Assembly (NCBI GenBank): GCA_017538865.1
Contig: JAFYIA010000023.1
Location: forward strand, 1 to 11,232
Length of the DNA: 11,232 nt
Direction: 5' to 3'
From: Aeriscardovia sp.
Lineage (GTDB): Bacteria; Actinomycetota; Actinomycetes; Actinomycetales; Bifidobacteriaceae
Shown: in pieces, positions 7,321-11,232 of the stretch
Position numbering within the stretch: the first letter of the stretch is position 1
How the letters are laid out: each line of letters opens with the position of its first letter
Program-made: the position numbers and the translations under genes
The notes under the pieces: generated by a model
Seen by the model: the letters and a program-made list of their open reading frames with translations, nothing else
What the model was told of the DNA's origin: nothing
Databases searched by the model: none

Positions 7321-8355
7321 ATGGCCTCTGTCCGCTATGAAGGAGTGAGCTTTAAGTACTCGAAGAAGTCCCCGTGGATTATAGAGGATCTCTCCATGGA
7401 AGTCGGAGAGGGGGAGTTTTTGGCCGTCGTCGGATCTTCCGGCTGCGGCAAATCCACCTTCCTGCGCCTGACTTCTGGGCTGGAAAGGCCCGAAGAGGGG
7501 AAGATCTATTTTGACGGGCAGGACTTCACCTCCGTTCCGACGCAAAAAAGGGACGTATCGATCGTCTTCCAATCCCCCTGCCTCTACCCCCACCTGGACG
7601 TAGGGGGAAACATAGCCCTGGCCCTGAAGATTGCAAAAGAAAAAGGCGTGGAGGAAAAGGTCCGGCAGGCCGCGAAGATGTGTGGGATAGAAAGCCTTTT
7701 GGCTAGGTTCCCCCACGAGCTTTCCGGAGGCCAGAGGCAGAGGGCGGCGATCGCGAGGGCGATAGTGCGCCACCCCAGGCTCTTCTTAATGGACGAGCCC
7801 CTTTCTTCCCTCGACAGCAACCTGCGCTTTCAAATGAGGAGGGAGATAAGGGAGCTTCAAAAGAGGATAGGCACTACCGCGATCTACGTCACCCACGACC
7901 AGATTGAGGCCTTAACTATGGCAGACAGGCTTGCCGTGATGAGGGAGGGGAGGATAGAGCAGCTGGGGAGCCCTGAGGAAGTCTACAAGAATCCCGCTAA
8001 TACCTTTGTGGCCTCCTTCTTGGGGCAGCCTCCGATGAACCTCGTGGAGGCCTCGGCCGAAGGGGGGAGAATCCGCCTCGGGGGCTTTGCGTACCCCTCC
8101 CCGGTGTTTTCCGGGAAGCTCACCGCGGGTTTCAGGCCGGAAGATGCAAAGATAGGCGCAGAAGGGCCGGAAATTGAAGTTTTGGGGTGCGAAAACATGG
8201 GGAAGGAATTTTGGATCCGGGGACTGCTGAAGGGCGGAGGGGGCGAAGTGTTCGTGTGCTCTAAGATCCCGGCCTTCCCCGGAGAAAGGGCGAGGATATC
8301 CCTCCCCTGGGAAAACCTCAGATACTTTGGCCCTGACGGGAAGAAGATCTCCTAG
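7321..8355 (+). CDS. Sugar ABC transporter ATP-binding protein (MalK/MsmK/UgpC type)
   Basis: ATPase subunit that would energise one or more CUT1-type carbohydrate importers at the inner face of the membrane. The 344-residue product shows Walker A GSSGCGKST (38-46), the Q-loop glutamine in VFQSPCLYP (84), signature LSGGQRQR (134-141), Walker B LFLMDEP (154-160), D-loop SSLD and the H-loop histidine in VTHDQ (192). A short TOBE-like C-terminal domain follows (about 240-340, with TAGFRPEDAKIG). No permease or binding-protein gene is adjacent, so it may be a shared ATPase serving importers encoded elsewhere, as MsmK does in other Gram-positives. The start ATG has only a weak purine-rich upstream sequence. 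Its 3' end overlaps rlmB by 38 bases, tail to tail. Substrate is not determinable. Confidence 0.92.
   Translation: MASVRYEGVSFKYSKKSPWIIEDLSMEVGEGEFLAVVGSSGCGKSTFLRLTSGLERPEEGKIYFDGQDFTSVPTQKRDVSIVFQSPCLYPHLDVGGNIALALKIAKEKGVEEKVRQAAKMCGIESLLARFPHELSGGQRQRAAIARAIVRHPRLFLMDEPLSSLDSNLRFQMRREIRELQKRIGTTAIYVTHDQIEALTMADRLAVMREGRIEQLGSPEEVYKNPANTFVASFLGQPPMNLVEASAEGGRIRLGGFAYPSPVFSGKLTAGFRPEDAKIGAEGPEIEVLGCENMGKEFWIRGLLKGGGGEVFVCSKIPAFPGERARISLPWENLRYFGPDGKKIS
8318..8355. other. Convergent 38-base overlap of the ABC ATPase and rlmB coding ends
   Basis: The ATPase stop TAG (8353-8355) lies inside rlmB, and the rlmB stop TGA (complement of 8318-8320) lies inside the ATPase gene. Each tail is coded on both strands. 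No stem-loop terminator was seen at this junction. Confidence 0.88.
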
Positions 8356-9238
8356 ATTCCACCGTGGCGAACAGGGCTATGGCCGTAGCCACCGAGACGT
8401 TCAAAGATTCCATTTTTTCCTCTATCGGAATTTTGGCCTCCATGTCGCACTTGGTGCGCGTGAGGCGGCTTATCCCCTTTCCTTCGCATCCCGCCACTAT
8501 TACGAGGGGATCCAGTTCAAAGCCGGTCTTTCCGACTTCCCTCTCCCCTTCCCCGTCGAGGCCAACTACCGCATACCCCCTGCCTTTGAGCTTTTCCAGG
8601 GCCAGGTTCAGGTTTTCTACCCTGATCACGTTTACAAAGGCGCACGCGCCCGCGCTGGTCTTCCAGCAGGCCGCGTTTACCCCGGCGTTCCTCCGGTGGG
8701 GGATTATGACCCCGTCGGCCCCGAAGGCCGCGGCCGATCGGATGATCGCCCCGAGGTTTTGGGGGTCTGTGAGGTTGTCTGCAGCTACGAACAGGGGGAG
8801 GGGGGAAGCGCATCCGTCCAGAACTTCCTCCAAGCCTTTGTATTCGTAGCTTTTGGCTTCCAGCAGCACCCCCTGGTGCGCCTTGTTTCGGGCCATGCTC
8901 TCAATTTCTCCCCGATCCCTCTCTTCTATCGGGATGCCCTTTTTTGCGGCCAGGGTGCAGATCTCGTCCACCCTGTCGTCTTTCTGAATCCCCCTGGCCA
9001 AAAAGAGCCTTTTTGCGGCCATGGGGGTCTTAAGGGCTTCGAGGCAGGCGTTGCGGCCGATTATGATCTCTTCCGCGCTTTTGCGCCTCTCCTCACCCCG
9101 CCTTTTTGCGGCCAGGTAGGGGTTGGCGGCCTTTCGCTTTTCCCTCTGCACTTTCTCCTTGTAGGCCTTGTGCCATGTGCGGTCTTCCGACTTCGGCGTG
9201 GGCCCCTTCCCTCTCAAAGATCTCCTCTTAGGGATCAT
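8318..9238 (-). CDS. rlmB: 23S rRNA 2'-O-methyltransferase RlmB/TrmH-like (SpoU family)
   Basis: A SAM-dependent SPOUT methyltransferase, predicted to methylate a ribose 2'-OH in 23S rRNA (the G2251 position in E. coli RlmB). The 306-residue product starts MIPKRRSLRGKGPTPKSEDR, the basic leader common in actinobacterial members. An RNA-binding substrate domain follows (IIIGRNACLEALK, about 68-80), then the three trefoil-knot motifs: NLTDPQNLGAIIRSAAAFG, LVIVAGCEGKGISRL, and IPIEEKMESLNVSVATAIALF near the C-terminus. The frame is open further upstream, but that part lies out of frame over trpS. The ATG at 9236-9238, with AAGGAGGG (9241-9248) overlapping the trpS stop, is the clear start and implies translational coupling. 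The last ~13 residues are coded within the ABC ATPase gene on the opposite strand. RlmB versus another tRNA/rRNA SpoU enzyme is not certain. Confidence 0.9.
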   Translation of the reverse strand: MIPKRRSLRGKGPTPKSEDRTWHKAYKEKVQREKRKAANPYLAAKRRGEERRKSAEEIIIGRNACLEALKTPMAAKRLFLARGIQKDDRVDEICTLAAKKGIPIEERDRGEIESMARNKAHQGVLLEAKSYEYKGLEEVLDGCASPLPLFVAADNLTDPQNLGAIIRSAAAFGADGVIIPHRRNAGVNAACWKTSAGACAFVNVIRVENLNLALEKLKGRGYAVVGLDGEGEREVGKTGFELDPLVIVAGCEGKGISRLTRTKCDMEAKIPIEEKMESLNVSVATAIALFATVESRRSSSRQGQSI

Positions 9239-9246
9239 TTCCCTCC

Positions 9247-10341
9247 TTAGTAGTAAATCATCTCCATGGTCTCCCTGACCTTCTGCAGGGTGGATGCGGC
9301 CACCTTTTCGGCCTTCTCGTTGCCGGCCCGCAAAATCTCCCGGATGCCTTCTTTGTCTTTCTCCAGCTCCCTCCTCCTTTCCCGGACGGGAGCCAGAAAT
9401 TCGTTTACGCTTTCCGAAACGTAGCTTTTGAGGGCCCCTGCGCCCCCTTCGCCGATATCTTCGGCGATCTCCTTTTCGCTGCGCCCCGTGGTCAGGGCGG
9501 CAGTGGTCAAAAGGGCCGAGATCTGCGGCCTTTTGGCCGGATCGAAAGTGATCCTCCGCTCCGAATCCGAGGGGGATTTTTTGATGAGCTCCCGCGTCTC
9601 CTCCGCCGTGGCGCACAGCATTATGGAGTTCTTGTAGCTCTTGCTCATCTTCCTTCCGTCTAGGCCCGGGATCTCGGGGGCCTCGGAAAGGAGGGCCACA
9701 GGGGCGGAAAAAGTGGGGCTGTCCGGGCTGAACCTCGAGTTGAACCTTTTGGCTATGGTGCGGGCTATCTGGATGTGTGGGAGGTTGTCTTTGCCCACGG
9801 GCACCACCGTCGGCATGCCGTCTGCAGAGTAGAAGAGGATGTCGCAGCTCTGGTGGACGGGATAGGTCAAGAGCAGGGCCGTCAGGGAGTGGTTCGAGGC
9901 CAGCATTTCGGCGTGCACGGTGGGGTTGCGCGCGAGCTCGGCCTCGCTTACCAGGCTCATGAAGGGGAGCATGAGCTGGTTTAAAGAGGGGACGTAGGAG
10001 TGGGTGAAGATCATGGTCTTTTCCGGGTCTATTCCGCAGGCCATGTAGTCTATTACCATCTCCAGCACGTTGTCCTCTATGTGGGCGGTGGTGTCCCGGT
10101 CGGTTATCACCTGGTAGTCGGCTATCACTATGGCGCACTTGAGGCCCTTGTTTTGCAACTCCACCCTGGTTCTGAGGGATCCGAAAAAGTGCCCCAGGTG
10201 CAGGCGCCCCGTAGGCCGATCCCCCGTGATCATCTTGAAGGAGGAGGGGGATCTGCCTATCTTTTCCTCCGTCCTCGCGCTCCTCTCTTTTGCGGCCAGA
10301 AAGGTGGCGCTGGCTTCTTCTTCCCTGACCTCTTCTTCCAT
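9247..10341 (-). CDS. trpS: Tryptophanyl-tRNA synthetase
   Basis: Class I aminoacyl-tRNA synthetase that charges tRNA-Trp. The 364-residue product has an unusual charged N-terminal extension of about 35 residues before the Rossmann fold begins at MITGDRPTGRLHLGH. The HIGH motif is present as HLGH (48-51) and KMSKS is perfect (231-235). Substrate-pocket segments include ADYQVITDRD, LTYPVHQSCDILFY and VPVGKDNLPHIQIAR. The extension contains ASATFLAAKERSAR and makes the protein longer than the usual ~330 residues. ATG at 10339-10341 is preceded by GGAGG (10346-10350). rlmB follows directly, its Shine-Dalgarno overlapping the trpS stop. All catalytic signatures are intact, so it is probably the housekeeping enzyme. 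Confidence 0.96.
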   Translation of the reverse strand: MEEEVREEEASATFLAAKERSARTEEKIGRSPSSFKMITGDRPTGRLHLGHFFGSLRTRVELQNKGLKCAIVIADYQVITDRDTTAHIEDNVLEMVIDYMACGIDPEKTMIFTHSYVPSLNQLMLPFMSLVSEAELARNPTVHAEMLASNHSLTALLLTYPVHQSCDILFYSADGMPTVVPVGKDNLPHIQIARTIAKRFNSRFSPDSPTFSAPVALLSEAPEIPGLDGRKMSKSYKNSIMLCATAEETRELIKKSPSDSERRITFDPAKRPQISALLTTAALTTGRSEKEIAEDIGEGGAGALKSYVSESVNEFLAPVRERRRELEKDKEGIREILRAGNEKAEKVAASTLQKVRETMEMIYY

Positions 10342-10369
10342 TCATCCTCCAATTCCTAGTTACCCTAAA

Positions 10370-10398
10370 ATAATAGTCCGGGCGTTTCTCTTATCGTA
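10370..10398 (-). promoter_or_regulatory. Candidate trpS promoter
   Basis: On the - strand TATTAT (10375-10370) is a good -10 hexamer, and a loose TTTACG lies about 19 bases upstream as a possible -35. Transcription would start near 10363, leaving a leader of about 20 bases with the GGAGG. There is no room for a T-box or a Trp leader peptide. Confidence 0.4.
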
Positions 10399-10509
10399 AA
10401 AGTTTTTAATGCCTTAAAGGATTTATGGTACTCTTTAGAGTGATGATTTAGATAGTGTAGGCAGGCCTGTAGAGCTTTGAGCTTGCCTAACGCTGACGAG
10501 GGAGGTCAA
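10399..10509 (+). promoter_or_regulatory. AT-rich upstream region of the DUF3073 gene with a possible 5'UTR hairpin
   Basis: This is the AT-rich part of the trpS/DUF3073 divergent gap. Candidate -10 hexamers on the + strand are TATGGT (10424-10429) and TAGTGT (10453-10458); neither has a convincing -35. A short inverted repeat ACTC-TTTA-GAGT spans about 10430-10441. TAGGCA (10458-10463) can pair with TGCCTA (10484-10489) across a 20-base loop, just before the GGGAGG at 10500-10505. No ORF or RNA gene is seen here. Confidence 0.3.
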
Positions 10510-10800
10510 ATGGGCCGCGGACGTCAGAAGGCAAAACAGACACGTGCCGCTCGGAAGCTAAAGTATCTCACAACCGACACAGATTATTCCCAGCTCCAGG
10601 AGGAGCTTTCAAGCAGTAAAAAGGCCGGATCCGCCGAGGCTGAGGAAAAGGCGGGGGGCGAAGAGAAGGACCTGGACGACTACGCCTCCTGGGCCGCTAA
10701 GAGCGCTGCCAAGGCCGGAGAGCTGAAAGAAAACGTAAACGCCTCCCTCAGGGCCGCCATGGCCAAAATGGCCCCTTCGCCGGAAAAAGAAAAGTTATAA
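10510..10800 (+). CDS. DUF3073 family protein
   Basis: A small actinobacterial protein of unknown function. It begins MGRGRQKAKQTRAARKLKY, matching the highly conserved basic N-terminus of the DUF3073 family, which suggests nucleic-acid or ribosome contact. The rest is acidic and Ala/Lys/Glu-rich (SAEAEEKAGGEEKDLDDYASWAAKS), probably flexible or helical, for 96 residues in all. The frame is open a little further upstream (a TTG at 10477), but ATG at 10510 with GGGAGG five bases before it and the family-conserved MGRGR start decide the 5' end. It is divergent from trpS and convergent with tgt, sharing its stop region with the latter. No biochemical role is claimed. Confidence 0.9.
   Translation: MGRGRQKAKQTRAARKLKYLTTDTDYSQLQEELSSSKKAGSAEAEEKAGGEEKDLDDYASWAAKSAAKAGELKENVNASLRAAMAKMAPSPEKEKL
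10795..10800. other. Shared palindromic stop TTATAA between DUF3073 gene and tgt
   Basis: The self-complementary hexamer TTATAA is read as Leu-stop on both strands, ending the + strand gene (K-L-stop) and the - strand gene (G-L-stop). The two convergent genes thus overlap by six bases, leaving no room for a separate terminator between them. Confidence 0.9.
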
Positions 10801-11232
10801 GCCGTAGAAGCGCCTGAGCGCGCACTCCTTAAAGTCGTCGAAATATCCGCCCTCTATGGAGGCCCTTATCTCATCCAAAAGGTGCACGAAGAAATACTCG
10901 TTGTGGATTGTGGCCAGGGTGCTCCCGTTCATTTCCCTGCACCTCAAAAGATGGCGGACGTAGGCCCTTGAATAATGCGTGCAGGTGTAGCACCTGCACC
11001 CCTCTTCCAGGGGGAGGGAATCTGACAGGAATGCCGCCCTTGTGACGTTGTAGCGGCCGAAATGGGTGTATATGGCCCCGTTCCTTCCGCACCGGGCCGG
11101 CAGCACGCAGTCGAAAGTGTCTCCTCCGTTTTCGACGCCGGCAAAGATGTCGTCCACGGCCGCGATCCCCAGGACGTGCCTGGGCTTGTCTTCGGGGAGC
11201 TCGTCTGTAATCCACGCGCAGATCTGCCCCAG
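10795..11232 (-). CDS. tgt: Queuine/preQ1 tRNA-guanine transglycosylase (Tgt), C-terminal part, cut by the window edge
   Basis: Tgt exchanges guanine at the wobble position of GUN-anticodon tRNAs (Tyr, His, Asn, Asp) for a queuosine precursor or queuine. The frame is open from the right edge, giving about 145 C-terminal residues of a usual ~370-400. The visible parts are HVLGIAAVDDIFAGVENGGDTFDCVLPARCGRNG with the catalytic-nucleophile aspartate of FDCVLP. The zinc site is CRCYTC plus the histidine of LATIHNEYFF, in the CxCxxC...H pattern. SRAYVRHLL is the conserved helix between them. Usual NGR is CGR here, a small variation. The stop is TAA, coded by the same TTATAA palindrome that ends the DUF3073 gene. 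The enzyme family is certain; whether the cell makes or salvages the base is not shown. Confidence 0.95.
   Translation of the reverse strand: MGQICAWITDELPEDKPRHVLGIAAVDDIFAGVENGGDTFDCVLPARCGRNGAIYTHFGRYNVTRAAFLSDSLPLEEGCRCYTCTHYSRAYVRHLLRCREMNGSTLATIHNEYFFVHLLDEIRASIEGGYFDDFKECALRRFYGL

Noticed and set aside
8327..9250. A 307-codon + strand frame over rlmB
   Set aside because: It is antisense to a well-recognised methyltransferase and has no family motif or RBS context of its own.
9239..10345. An N-terminal extension of the rlmB frame giving a 675-residue protein
   Set aside because: The upstream part lies over trpS in another frame, is Arg/Gly/Pro-rich without homology signs, and rlmB has a well-placed SD and ATG at 9238.
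10342..10509. A T-box or Trp attenuator for trpS
   Set aside because: The likely leader is only about 20 bases, with no T-box motif, leader peptide or terminator.

Overview
The window reads as a chromosomal segment of an actinobacterium, most likely in or near the Bifidobacteriaceae. The evidence is a DUF3073 protein starting MGRGRQKAKQT, an RlmB/TrmH-type methyltransferase with the actinobacterial KGPTPKSEDR leader, a PASTA-less Ser/Thr kinase followed by a membrane region and a membrane-anchored DsbA-like protein, and a TrpRS with a charged N-terminal extension. Base composition is moderately GC-rich by eye. The standard genetic code fits, since TAA, TAG and TGA all end recognisable genes. 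The family-level placement is inference; no 16S rRNA gene is present.

Left part (1-4430, + strand): a urease operon. It begins inside ureC (urease alpha subunit, about 500 C-terminal residues) and continues ureE-ureF-ureG-ureD, the complete set of accessory genes for GTP-dependent nickel insertion. ureC is separated from the accessory genes by a short intercistronic segment that can form competing hairpins. The operon ends at a strong stem-loop with a T-tract that also serves the convergent operon. The small subunits and any urea or nickel transporter lie beyond the left edge or elsewhere.

Middle part (4451-7237, - strand): kinase -> multi-span membrane protein -> membrane-anchored DsbA-like thiol oxidoreductase, apparently one transcription unit. 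The kinase and membrane ORFs are in the same frame and separated only by one TGA, so they look like two halves of one receptor-like kinase. This is the most notable feature of the window.

Right part (7321-11232): a lone MalK/MsmK/UgpC-type sugar-ABC ATPase (+) is divergently transcribed from the kinase out of a compact symmetric AT-rich promoter. It overlaps tail-to-tail with rlmB (-), which is downstream of and coupled to trpS (-). trpS is divergent from a DUF3073 gene (+), whose stop codon shares a TTATAA palindrome with the stop of a partial tgt (-) that runs off the right edge.

No tRNA or rRNA gene, insertion sequence, CRISPR array or prophage gene was seen. Nothing in the window looks like a wholly new system. 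The points worth checking are the split kinase, the substituted active-site-flap histidines of UreC, the ureC-ureE hairpins, and the overlapping convergent gene ends.
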